Assembly: GCA_002179805.1 (NCBI GenBank)
Contig: NAVB01000040.1
Coordinates: forward strand, 1-64,000
Direction: 5' to 3'
From: Acanthamoeba lenticulata
Lineage: Eukaryota > Discosea > Longamoebia > Acanthamoebidae
Length of the DNA: 64,000 bases
Positions within the stretch are counted from its first letter, which is position 1, and the number at the start of each line of letters is the position of its first letter. The translations under genes and the position numbers were made by a program. Shown here in pieces: positions 23,357 to 32,725 of this stretch. The notes beneath the pieces are model-generated. The model ran no database searches and had not been told where the DNA came from. It saw only the letters and a list, made by a program, of their open reading frames with translations.

Positions 23357-24142
23357 CTACAACGCGAAGCCGCCACCCGAGAACTCAAGGATCTGTCCCG
23401 CAACCAACACGCAAGTCACGCAAGAGAGTTGAGCAAACGGCCAGAAGGCAAGGCCAAGGGAGGAGAGGGAGGAGACCTGCTTGGGATTGAGTCCAAGAGC
23501 CCAGTCGGCGTCGGTCGGCAGGAGGCCGAGGTTGTAGGCCTTGTAGGCCCCGAGCCCAAAGATGAAGAAGTTGATGGCGACAAAGGTGAGCTGCGGCAGC
23601 AGGAGCTCGCTGCCCAGCTCGGCGTAGCGCGCAAACTCTGTGGATAGCCGGGTGAGGAACGAAGGAGGGGCAGGAGCCGGCCGGGAAGTGCGGAAAGACG
23701 TACCAGATCGCACTGAGACGATGGACTTGAGCGGGTTGGCAATCGTGTAGAGTGTAATCATAATGTTGAAAATGTTGACACCACCGCCCATCATCCACAT
23801 CATGAAGAGGGTCATGAAGATGCTGCGCACGGGAGCATAACCCGCCTCCCAAGCTTTCTGTACTCTCCTTGTGTGAGAATCGCCTCGACAAGGAGGAGTG
23901 ACCAGAGGTAGAGGAAGCACCTTCTTCAGGAGCTCCTTCATGTTGGGCGCGGCAGGCGCGTTGCCCCTGCCAGCGCGCCCGCTGCTGGATTCGTTCGGAG
24001 CCGCCACATCGGCCCTGTAGCCCAGAGGAGCAACAAGATGGCCCGAAGATGAAGATGTGCTAGAAGAGACGCTCACCTCTCTTCGAGTCTGATGCGAATC
24101 TTTGGACAAATCAAATGCCCATTTCCGCTCCTCCTTCTGCAT
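23357..24142 (-). CDS. EMC4: ER membrane protein complex subunit 4
   Basis: Start ATG 24142 (MQKEERKWAFDLS), stop TAG 23359-23357, with three or four exons. The N-terminal KWAFDLS matches EMC4 KWAIELS, followed by a Ser-rich hydrophilic segment and a GY motif (LVAPLGYRADV). The membrane part reads KAWEAGYAPVRSIFMTLFMM, WMMGGGVNIFNIMITLYTIA, NPLKSIVSV, then LTFVAINFFIFGLGAYKAYN and LGLLPTDADWAL. The protein ends QILEFSGGGFAL, matching the EMC4 terminal 'MEFSGGGLLL'. The conserved GLLPT..DW and EFSGGG signatures make the call firm. EMC inserts tail-anchored and multi-pass proteins into the ER. An intron near 23640-23705 separates two membrane segments. Confidence 0.92.
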   Translation of the reverse strand: MQKEERKWAFDLSKDSHQTRREVSVSSSTSSSSGHLVAPLGYRADVAAPNESSSGRAGRGNAPAAPNMKELLKKVLPLPLVTPPCRGDSHTRRVQKAWEAGYAPVRSIFMTLFMMWMMGGGVNIFNIMITLYTIANPLKSIVSVRSGTSFRTSRPAPAPPSFLTRLSTEFARYAELGSELLLPQLTFVAINFFIFGLGAYKAYNLGLLPTDADWALGLNPKQVSSLSSLGLAFWPFAQLSCVTCVLVAGQILEFSGGGFAL

Positions 24143-24267
24143 GTTGTGTAATCAAATTGGGCTTTTTTGCTTTTCGGTTTGATTTTCCTCCACAAGAGAT
24201 CTAGATTTTTTCAATGTTTTTAATTACGCTTTTGTTTTCCCCCTCTCCACCCAATGTGTGTGACGAT

Positions 24268-25411
24268 TTAAGCCTTCGCTCCCTCAGGCCTGTAGATACC
24301 CACGACCACAGCGTGGTCCCTCTCGTAAGGCTCGAGCGTGATCTGCTCGAAGGGCTTGAAGTTCTCCTGCCGGAGCTTCTGGACCTCCTTAGCGAAGACA
24401 GCCTCGGGGGCGGCAGTCGAATCGATACAGTTGGCCTTGATGGAGATGACGAAGTGGCCGCCGTTCTTGAGGAACTGGTGAGCGTTGATGGCCACAATAC
24501 GGGCCTGATCGGGCTGGGCAACGTCGGCAAAGACGACGTCGACCATGCCGACGAGCATTCGGTACTTGAGCGGGTACCGGGCGTCCTCAACGATGGGGAC
24601 AACGTTGGTCCTCTTCTTGGCAACGTTGATGAGGTCTCGGCCAGAGCGGTGAGAGAACTCAACAGCGTACACCATGCCTTGCTGTAAATTTTAAGAATTT
24701 TTAGTTCAATCGCTCTATTCCCCTCACCTAAACGTGAGCTGAATACGACGGAAGCACGTACCGGTCCGACCATGTCGGAGACGTGCGACACGGAGGTACC
24801 GGAGGCGGCACCAAGGTAGAGAACGCGAGAACCAGGCTTGATCCAGATGTTCTCCACACCACCGATGATGGCAGCAGCAAGCTTGGAACGGAAGGGGTTC
24901 CACACGCGGTACTCAACCTTGGATCCGTCCACCTCCTGCGGAGATTTTCCAAAAATTGGTAAGCGATTTGCAAAAATGGAAGCGAAGGGACCGCCAGCAC
25001 AGCGCAGAACTCAGAATTGAGACAAGAAGGAATAGAGGGCGTTTAACGTACGTCGACGGCAATGCGCTTCTCACCGTAGACAGAGTCGCCAGGGACCAAG
25101 TTGCGCGTACACAGAGCGTCCTCCTTGCCTCGGGCGATGAAAACACCGTCAAGCCTGTGCTTCTCGATGACGACCTTCTTGCCTCCCCTCATGCCTCCGC
25201 GGCCACCGCCGCCACGGCCACCACCTCCGCGACCACGGCTGCCACCACGGCCACGATCACCGCCGCGACCACGGCTGCCACCACGGCCACCACCGCGGCC
25301 GCCACGATCACCACCGCCGAATCCACCACGGCCGCGAGGCGAACCGAATCCGCCACGACCACCGCCGCCACCACCACGGCCTCCGCGAGGAGAGAACCCT
25401 TCCCTAGGCAT
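24268..25411 (-). CDS. Fibrillarin (C/D snoRNP 2'-O-methyltransferase)
   Basis: Three exons: 25411-25052, 24935-24762 and 24681-24268, with donors GTACGT at exon 1 and exon 2. The start ATG 25411 opens a GAR domain of Arg-Gly-Gly repeats ([20 protein letters not shown] and onward, about 75 residues). [19 protein letters not shown] and [17 protein letters not shown] follow. The SAM-binding fold is [20 protein letters not shown], then [20 protein letters not shown] and [20 protein letters not shown]. The catalytic-core [20 protein letters not shown] and [19 protein letters not shown] come next, ending IYRPEGAKA. All fibrillarin landmarks are present and the length (about 315 residues) is typical. 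It acts in the nucleolus with NOP56/NOP58 on pre-rRNA. The GAR repeat codons make the sequence locally repetitive (25190-25400). Confidence 0.97.
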
Positions 25412-25726
25412 TATGTGTGTGTTGAGAGGAGTTGAGAAGCGAAATTGAAGCGAGGCGCGGAGAGTAATCGGCCTGCGCGAGAAGAGAGAGGAAGAAGAAA
25501 ATACCGGCCGGCCCAGTCTTGTTCTCCGCTCGGCCGTTGCGGGAGGGGTGCGAAGCAAGAAAAAACCAGGGAATGCCTTGCATTCCATTTGTCTACAAAA
25601 ACATGGTTCCCCATTCTCCGCACCGTGCCCCTTGCTCGTTGTGTGCGACGTCGTTCTCAGGCCGGGCATGGTGGGCACGGGAGTGCAAAGTGAATAGAAA
25701 GGCCGGCGAATGCCTTCACAAAGTGC

Positions 25727-27334
25727 TCATCGCCTTCGCAGGTCGTACGATTCGCCGGGGAAGTTGAAAGCATCGTCGGAGCATGATCGTCGGTTGGTGG
25801 GGAAGGAGAAGCCCGTTCCTCGCGGGGGCGTGGGCCAAAGCCACAACCATACACTATCGCCCAGAAAGTACCTGGTTCGTTCCCAGTGTAAGCACCTCCG
25901 TACTTGTGGCGTCAACGTGCTCTTGAGCCTAAATCTTCTTACCTGGCGTTCGCCAATGGGCCCAAGTCGTAGCGGTTGTTCTCTTCTTGTTGCTTCGATC
26001 GCCGTCGCCAACCGCTTGTTCCCCACACCATCGCCACCTTTGCCTGTAACGTGATTTGGGGGTGGGGACATGGGCGACAGATCAGGGCCGAAGCAGCAGA
26101 CAGCTCAAGAAAGGAGCTGTTAAGAAGGGACGCGGTCAGTACGAGGAATGGGTTGCGGTGCACGGCGAGGTAGTCGATGAAGGTCTTGTTGTGCGTAATG
26201 AGCCGGATGTGATCACTCAGCAGAAACGCCTGGAAGAAGGCAAAGAGGCCCAGAATGACGAGGCACGCAAACACTGACAGGATCAACACGAACCAGGAGA
26301 GTCAGCCAACACCACGAGTGATGAATGTGTTGTGGCTCTCGCGTACCTCGTCGGTGGGCGGTCGATGCAGCCTCAGCAACGGCGGCAACAGCGTAGTCCG
26401 CTTCCGATGTAGAATCCACGGCGAGATCAGGCAGCACAGGAAATGCTTGATAACGCTCGTAGAAGAGGTAGAAGAAGGTAGAGCAGGAGATGAAGCCATA
26501 GAAGAGGAACAAGAAAAAGTATTTGGTGTTGTTGTGCCCCACGCAGGTCTGGATCCACGGGCCTGCGCAGGTGGGAAGCCACAGCAACAAAGCGGTCAAC
26601 TTAGCGCAAATCTGGAACCACACATAGCATGAGCTTGACCGTACAGTGATGGTCCATCATGAGCACACATCTGTGGTGGTGCGGCGGCCGAGTGAGTAAG
26701 TCTAGCCCCTCTATGCATGTTGTGGGCAGTGAAGCACCTCTGACAAAACTTGCAGTGATGTGCCCTCTCTGGTCGGAAAGCGTTGCACTTGGCGCACCAC
26801 AGGACGATCTCCTCGTCGTCGGAGCTCTACAACTCACAACCGCCATGTCACTTTGCGTGTTCTCGCAGAACAACAAAGGAAAGAACGAAAGCGACAGAAG
26901 GGGGGGGGAGTGGGTACCCAGTCTTTGGGGACGAAGCCGGGACCGACGGTGCAGGAGAGATAGTAGGACCACAGGAACATGATCACCGGAAAGTGGAGCA
27001 CGAGCACCCAGGCCAGCGAGAGAAGCGGAAACGGCGACGTTGGTGGTTTAGGTTCAAGCTCCGGACGCGCGGTCACGTCTTGATCTAAAAGAGGATCAAA
27101 TGATGTTGTTGGAGTGGCCGGTGAATCATTTAGGGTGTTGAAGTGGGAAACGGCATCGAGCTCGGGCTGCAGAAAGATGTGTTGCCATGCGTTGAAGTAG
27201 ACATAAAGGAAGCACGCAAGGGCAAGACTGACCGCCAAGCGACCTATCACCGCCATGAAGAGCACCGCCCGCGCTCCATCGACGGGCCGGCCAACATGGA
27301 GCGGCAGCAACGAGCTGCTGCGCTCCCGTCCCAT
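25727..27334 (-). CDS. DHHC-type protein S-palmitoyltransferase
   Basis: Start ATG 27334 (MGRERSSSLLPLHVG), stop TGA 25729-25727, about five exons. Two membrane spans (FMAVIGRLAVSLALACFLYV, PLLSLAWVLVLHFPVIMFLW) precede the zinc-binding DHHC domain built from three exons. These are EEIVLWCAKCNAFRPERAHH-CKFCQ, RCVLMMDHHC (26690-26650) and PWIQTCVGHNNTKYFFLFLF. C-terminal spans follow, then LITHNKTFIDYLAVHRNPF, NRYDLGPLANAR (the NPYDLG motif) and a tail with TGFSFP. The catalytic Cys of DHHC is intact. The enzyme should attach palmitate to Cys of membrane proteins. A lumenal loop rich in Pro/Asp/Glu lies between spans 1 and 2. It could modify local candidates such as R-SNAREs, but nothing in the sequence shows this. 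Confidence 0.9.
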
Positions 27335-28045
27335 GAGTTGAGATCTGTCTGTGTTTTTCTTTTCTTGCCTTCTCCGTTTTCATTTCTTCTGCTCGGAGTG
27401 TACGCTGTCATGTGTATCACCGCGTGTGCCATTATAAAGTGGCCGGAGACAACGCCATGACTGGAACGCAACCGGTGAAGGAACTCCTGTATTGGCGAGT
27501 ACGCGTGGGTGGAGCGTAGCAGCCGGCCTGCGTATAACTTATCTTGCACACAGGCCCTGGGAACACCCATCTCCACCATCACGTTGGTGGAATCCCGCTC
27601 GGATGAACCAAGAACTCAACCTAGAGCTGACTCCCGTGTCATCTCGACAACAGCCAAAAGCTTCTTGGTGCGGATACACTACAAGCTCGACACACCAAAG
27701 ACGCACGCAACTTCAAGCGCTTTGCCTTCTCCGCCACACACCACTATTGGGGGTGCGGCCTTTCGCGGGATTTCTCGCAGAGAGTTTGCCGGAGCGAAGC
27801 GCGAGGAGACCGACGACCACGTCGACAAATAAAAAGTCCCCGTTGCCCTTCGCTTCGTTCTTCGATTCGTTTTCTTACGCCCATCTCGCGCTACACACAG
27901 CTGAACACACAAGCCTAGCTACACGGTCGACTTTGACACTTCGAAGTGATCTTATAGTCTTTTTTAATACTCTGTCCCTACGTTCGATTTGATCGATCCA
28001 TCTTTTCTCTACCACATCAACTACCCCAAACACACATCTATCCAC
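27335..28045. promoter_or_regulatory. Divergent intergenic region between DHHC and R-SNARE genes
   Basis: About 710 bp. Open frames on the plus strand (27492-27992) have no recognisable domain and irregular codon use. AT content rises toward 27950, just upstream of the R-SNARE start, as expected for its promoter. No specific elements are identified. Confidence 0.35.
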
Positions 28046-29112
28046 ATGGCTAGCACCGCAATCAGCTTGGCTTTGATCGTCGAGGACGATGGTCGTACCA
28101 CAGAGGTGGTCCGCGATGGAAGCGCTCTCGAGGTGGCCCGCACCATCGTGCGAAAAATCGATAACGGTGACGATGGTAAGAAGAGCTTCGAAGATAAGGG
28201 GTACGATTTTCGTCTCTACCTTTCTCTACCGTTTTTGTGTTTTGGCTTGCTAGACCGCTGGAAGTTTCTTCTCCGCCTTCGCAAGCGCACCTTTTTTGCT
28301 GGCCATTTGACTGGGACCAACTGACCGATTTTGGCTTTTCCTCTACTCTCTGTTCAGCCACCGCTTCGACGTATGGGTGGCCGATCGCGTGGTGTTCTTG
28401 ACTGCCGCCAAGCAGGGCGCGGCCAAGCAACGCGTGTGCTTCGAATTCCTGGGCACCATCAGGCAGGAGTACGAGATGAGGGGGTACGCTGATCAACAGA
28501 ATGTCAGCGGCTTCAAGAAGTTTGTCGAGGCTCAGTTGGTACGACAGTCTACTCTGTTTTCGCAAATTGGCCATTCTTCTCATCTTATGGTCAATGTGTC
28601 GTTCTCTCTCTACAGGACCGATACTCCGACTACAAGAACGTTGATAAGATCGGCGCTGTCCAGGCCAAGGCCGACGAAGTGAAGGACATCGCCCTTCAAA
28701 ACTTGGACAAGCTGCTCGAGCGCCAGGGCAAGTACGTTTTCGCCCTCAAACATCTTCTTGTCGTTATGCAAGGCCCTGTACTTGGGCTTCGGTTTGAGTT
28801 TCTGTGCGTCTGACATCCTACTGCTCGCCTCTCGATGACAGGCTCGAAGAGACAGTGGATGCCTCTGAGAGGCTCAAGGAGCAGGGCGGCATGTTCCAGC
28901 GCCTCTCCAGGAAGCAGAAGTGCATGGAGAGGAGGCGCAACATTTTCTGGACTATCGTCCTGGCTATCTGCTGCCTCGTAAGTCTTTCTCTTCCTTGACT
29001 GCACTTCTCTTGATGGTTCCCTCAAGTTGTTGTGCTAACTTGCTCCGTTCTTTACCAGATCCTCCTGGGCTTGATTGTCGGCATCATCGTGCTCATCGTT
29101 TACAAGAGCTAA
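28046..29112 (+). CDS. Longin-domain R-SNARE (VAMP7-like)
   Basis: Start ATG 28046 (MASTAISLALIVEDDGRTTE), stop TAA 29110-29112, with five exons or so. The N-terminal longin domain runs through HRFDVWVADRVVFLTAAKQG and RVCFEFLGTIRQEYEMRGYA. The SNARE motif follows (KADEVKDIALQNLDKLLERQ, GKLEETVDASERLKEQGGMF) with the central zero-layer Arg in LLERQ. A basic RKQKCMERRRNIFW stretch leads into the C-terminal anchor, IVLAICCL spliced to ILLGLIVGIIVLIVYKS. This order is that of VAMP7/Ykt6-type longin R-SNAREs; the membrane anchor rules out Ykt6. It should drive late endosomal/lysosomal or contractile-vacuole fusion (family-based inference). AATAAA at 29336-29341 is a likely poly(A) signal. Confidence 0.88.
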
Positions 29113-29349
29113 AGCGCTGCATGGCAGGCCGCGAAGTGTTCTCTTTTCCCCTCTCTCCTTCTTCCTTGCTATGTAGTCGTGTATGCGTTCTGCCGCGACT
29201 TTCTCTGGACACATCATCATGTACATACATACCGCTGATGCTACGATGCTCGAGCACTGTTCATCAATGTATCAAAACATTTTGTGGGGACTTGGCCAAG
29301 TCGACGCGTAGCAGGCAGAGGACTTCAGCTTCTTCAATAAAAGTCTGAG

Positions 29350-29895
29350 ATGACCCGCGGCCTCTTGTCGCTGTGGTCGCCAGTATTCGAGCGCATGTTC
29401 AACAACGGCATGCAAGAGTCGTCCACCAACGTCATTCACATCGAAGAGGACGAGAAACATGCGCCCTGGTTTGGGCATATGCTCAGCTATCTCTATCCCT
29501 ACGAGGCTGCTTCCGCCTCAGACGCCAACATTGATGCCTTTCTCCACTTCCTCGACAAGTGTGACCTGAACAAGCGCTTCGCCGAGGAGTGCGAGCGGTT
29601 CCTTCTCACCCGTCCCTGCTCGTGGGACCTGCTCCTTCTCGCGGACCAGCACCACAACTTGCCCAATCTACTGGCTGCAAACATCGGCTGGGCCAGCCAA
29701 CAAGCTCAAGTGCTAAAAGCTCTGCGAGACCTCTTCGACTCTACGGGCACGGACGGAGCGAGGAAGAAGCTGGCTGAGGTGCTCCACCTTTTGGGTCATG
29801 ACAGGATAAAACGTCCCAATCAACGCGTCTTCTTCGAAAAAGTGTCAAAAAGATGGCCAGTGTGGGGATCGAACCCACGACCTTGGCGTTATTAG
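29350..29895 (+). pseudogene. N-terminally truncated BTB/POZ domain ORF running into a tRNA gene
   Basis: The ORF opens MTRGLLSLWSPVFERMFNNG MQ and continues IHIEEDEKHAPWFGHMLSYL, YPYE, then a helical region. 'LLSLWSPVFERMF' is the middle of a BTB domain ('VHKxxLSxxSPVFxxMF'). The first beta strand and the DVTF/HK motif are missing, and the frame upstream stops at once (TAA in the AATAAA of the preceding gene). The 3' end runs antisense through the tRNA-Ile gene and stops at 29895 (KRWPVWGSNPRPWRY is tRNA-derived). Either an upstream exon was missed or this is a broken copy. Coding potential up to about 29840 looks genuine. Confidence 0.55.
29847..29851 (-). terminator. RNA polymerase III terminator of tRNA-Ile
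   Basis: A run of five T on the minus strand (AAAAA at 29847-29851 on plus) begins three bases past the tRNA 3' end, the normal Pol III stop signal. Confidence 0.85.
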
Positions 29896-29926
29896 CACCA
29901 CGCTCTACCAACTAAGCTAACCGGCC
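29854..29926 (-). tRNA. tRNA-Ile (AAT)
   Basis: 73-nt cloverleaf on the minus strand, 29926 to 29854. The acceptor GGCCGGT pairs with ACTGGCC, with A as discriminator. The D-arm starts TAGCTTAGTTGGTAGAGC. The anticodon loop CTAATAA holds AAT. The T-arm is GTGGGTTCGATCCCCAC. No CCA is encoded, as expected for a eukaryotic gene. No intron is seen. Confidence 0.96.
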
Positions 29927-29955
29927 GCTGCGCAACTACTCTAATGGAGTAAAGC

Positions 29956-30026
29956 AATTGTAGCGGGATCGATACCCGCCAGAATTTCTTTTCTTTATCG
30001 ATGCCTGTTTAATATTTTCTACAATT
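29956..30026 (-). other. tRNA-sized hairpin (possible decayed tRNA-like element)
   Basis: AATTGTAG (29956-29963) pairs with CTACAATT (30019-30026) across 71 nt. Directly against the stem sits a perfect 5-bp GCGGG/CCCGC hairpin with a 7-nt loop (29963-29979), in the position of a T-arm when read on the minus strand (loop TATCGAT). No clear D-arm or anticodon arm is visible. It lies 30 bp upstream of the tRNA-Ile gene on the same strand. Confidence 0.3.
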
Positions 30027-30660
30027 CTTTGTGTTATATACACTTTTTTGCTTAGTGATTTACAAAAATAAAAACAATGGAAAATGTTTTTATGATATTA
30101 ATTATTATGAAAAAATAACCAAATAATAGGTAAATCCATATAATATCATTTTATCCCAAAACCATCAATTGTTTTGCCAATATGTGGTGCCACACTTTCC
30201 CCAACTGATATTCCAAATTAGTGGCATATACCCATGTATTGATGAGAGCATTGCACAAAATGTATAAAATCATCTTAGTTTGCCAGTGTTGATGGTGGTG
30301 ATGCTTTTTTACACTATACCACCAACAGTCAGCCAAATCAACCATGATGAAATATTAACAGCACATGATAAAGTGGCTGTACTTCCCTATTCAGTAATTT
30401 TTTTGATCATATCAACAAAACTAAAAGCCCAAATTTAGTAATGGATCTTAAAAAAGTGAGCTCATGAAGTTGGGCAGCTTCAGCTTGAAAACATACTTAG
30501 TATTGGTTCACCATATTCTTCATCTCTTTTTTTAACTTGATGATTGGGCTGAGAATGAGCTATTTGTTCATCAAATGAAACAAATTTAACCTGTAATATG
30601 TTAATGGTTAATAAAATAATTTGTAGCACTCAAAGTCAGACAGGAGATAGACCATTGGTA
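29985..30660. mobile_element. AT-rich island with decayed piggyBac-like element
   Basis: About 675 bp of strongly AT-rich DNA unlike the surrounding GC-rich exons. It contains the transposase remnant described separately. I did not find terminal inverted repeats or TTAA duplications that can be paired with confidence, so the limits are set by composition only. Confidence 0.45.
30151..30345 (-). pseudogene. piggyBac-like (DDE_Tnp_1_7 type) transposase remnant
   Basis: The minus strand encodes MVDLADCWWYSVKKHHHHQH followed by WQTKMILYILCNALINTWVY. This matches the end of the piggyBac transposase catalytic region, where 'GVDRxDQ..YYSV.RKSRKWWKK.FFYLLD.A.VNAYIL' carries the last catalytic Asp. 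Here VDLAD keeps that Asp. Just upstream in frame a TAA interrupts KYSHFIMCC, so the copy is dead. Only about 65 residues remain. Confidence 0.6.
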
Positions 30661-30776
30661 ATGTTCACGTGAGGCAACTGCAACAGCATGTGGGCATGAG
30701 ATTCAGCTTGTGGGCGATGTATTTCTTTCTCACATCAAAACCTCTTGACCCTTGCATGGGAGGCATTTTAGTACTC

Positions 30777-32604
30777 TCACCCAACGCGGTACCCAAAGTC
30801 AAGCAGACTTGACGTAATGGGAAAGCTGCCATTGGGCCACGGCTGCAACAGATGGGGATACTTGGCCTGGAGCCTTTGGTATTGCTCCTGGAGGTGGGGC
30901 TGCCCAAACATGTACTGAAGGCCAAGCACGCGCACTGACGGGGGCAGTCGCTTGATGATCCGCTCCTCTGGATCCTCCTCCATGCACGGCCCCGAGTAAA
31001 AGCACAGGGTGTGCAGCTCGCTCAGCCCGCCCTGCTTTGCCCTGTGTCGTGGATTATTGAGACTCAGTCTTCCACTACATCCAGGGAAGCCGAAGGAAGT
31101 GTACGCTTCGTTCAACAAGAGGTCGATGTCGGTCTTTTTGCTCGATGGAAACCGTAGGAAGCGAAGCGCTGGCAGGCCTCGGGCGATAAACTGGACCAGC
31201 TCAGCATCCTCTGTCATGTTGGAAAGCGAGCTGGCCTTGAGGGACAACGCCTGCAAGGTGCTGGCTGTGCGCTCAAGTGTGCGCATATGGTCCTGGCCCA
31301 CTTCCACGTACTCGCCCGTCACGAGCGCACGCAGGTTGCGCGCGGCATTGTCGTTGGTGAGCCTCTGCGCGCTGTACAAGCGCGAGCACTGCAGGGCTTC
31401 GAGCTGCGGCAGGCAATCGAGGAGCGCCTCCACGTAGAACGTATTCGCTTCGTACCGCCCACCCAGGACGAGCGCCCGCAGGCGCGAGAACTGGCCCGGG
31501 AGCAGCACGGGCGGGCCGTGTGTGGGCGCGTGGAGGGGCGCATGGAAGCCCCGGAACAGCGCCAGCTCCTCGAGCTCGGGGCACATCTAGATCACCAGCG
31601 CTGGGTCAGCGAGCAGGATGACAGTCATCACCATCATCACCCTTATCAGGCTGATGATGATGTTGCGCACAGCGCGACGACGAACCGTGGCAAGCTGCGA
31701 CAGGAAGGCGTTGCCGTTGGAGGTGGGACCGCTGATCGAAAGGACGCGCAGGGACGTCGATGGGTGGTCGGCCAGATAGGCAAATGCGTTGTCATCGATG
31801 CCCGGGCAAGCATGGATGCGCAGTTCTTGCAGGCTGGTCACTGCAAAGTCAAGAGTAAGAAGAGCTCAACAACCAACCAACGTTTTTCAAACCAAAGTCT
31901 CGTACGGTGAGGCCAAGCCAAGGCGTTGGTCGTGAATCGTGGGTTTTGGATGAGCGTCAGCTTGGCCAGCGAAGGGCAGCCCTGTGTGGGACCCGTTCGG
32001 GTGAGCCGATCAAGCCGGGAGGAGCTGAAAAGGGTTGGAGCGTACCTTCGCGATGAGGTGGAGAGCGTTGTCGGTCAAGGCCCAGCACTTGTCGATGCTC
32101 ACCTCGCGCAAGGCGAACGGTGTCCCCTGTGGCTCTGTGCCGCCACCAGGGTTTTTAAGTTAGTTAAATATAATTCATTTATAAAATTTTTAAACTTCAA
32201 AAAAGAAAAACAAAAGAAGGGCGAGAACCTTGGGCGAGGTGGAGATAAGGGGTGAGGTGGTGGGCGAAGAGGCGCTGGAAGCAAGCGTCGGTGACGCGCA
32301 TGCACATGTGCAGGCGGAGGTGGGTCAGGTGGGGCAGCACGAGGAGCGCCATCATCTCGTCGTCCAGCCGTCGCGCCCGTTCCTCCGCCCCGCTGGTTCT
32401 CCCCGCATAGGTGGTGACCTTGCGTGACTGCTGTGGAGGCAGAGCAGACGAAAGGAGGCGATGAAGCAAGTCGTGGGTGATCTCAGGCGGGAGGCGGTGC
32501 ACGCCCTCTCGCACACCATTTTCATGGCCCTCGAGCAGTTGCGCCAGCACTTCGTCTACGCTCTGGTCGTAGAGCCTTCTCGGTACGACACCAACCGCAG
32601 CCAT
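30777..32604 (-). CDS. F-box-like/leucine-rich repeat protein 1
   Basis: Start ATG 32604 (MAAVGVVPRRLYDQSVDEVL), stop TGA 30779-30777, about five exons. RLPPEITHDLLHRLLSSALP near 32500 resembles the opening of an F-box. It is followed by LRR units: LPHLTHLRLHMCMRVTDACF, LREVSIDKCWALTDNALHLI, LAKLTLIQNPRFTTNALAW, LQELRIHACPGIDDNAFAYL and LRVLSISGPTSNGNAFL. A large last exon of looser repeats (LPQLEALQCSRLYSAQRLTN) ends LLDFGYRVG. F-box/LRR proteins select substrates for SCF ubiquitin ligases. The F-box match is weak, so the ligase link is inference. The adjacent gene has the same LRR style and orientation. Confidence 0.75.
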
Positions 32605-32725
32605 TCTGTGCTATCAACTTGTCGGGCGCAGCTGAAACTGCGGGTTCAGTTCTCGGTTTAATTGCATATTTTATTTTTTTTACGACAAAAAACAAGAAGA
32701 AATAAAATTGAAAACAAATTCAAAG

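Noticed and set aside
25172..25448. Pro/Arg-rich plus-strand ORF opposite the fibrillarin GAR domain
   Set aside because: Pure mirror of the RGG codon repeats.
27492..27992. 166-codon plus-strand ORF upstream of the R-SNARE gene
   Set aside because: Composition is Thr/Ser/Arg-random with no family match, and it ends within the AT-rich promoter just before the R-SNARE start.
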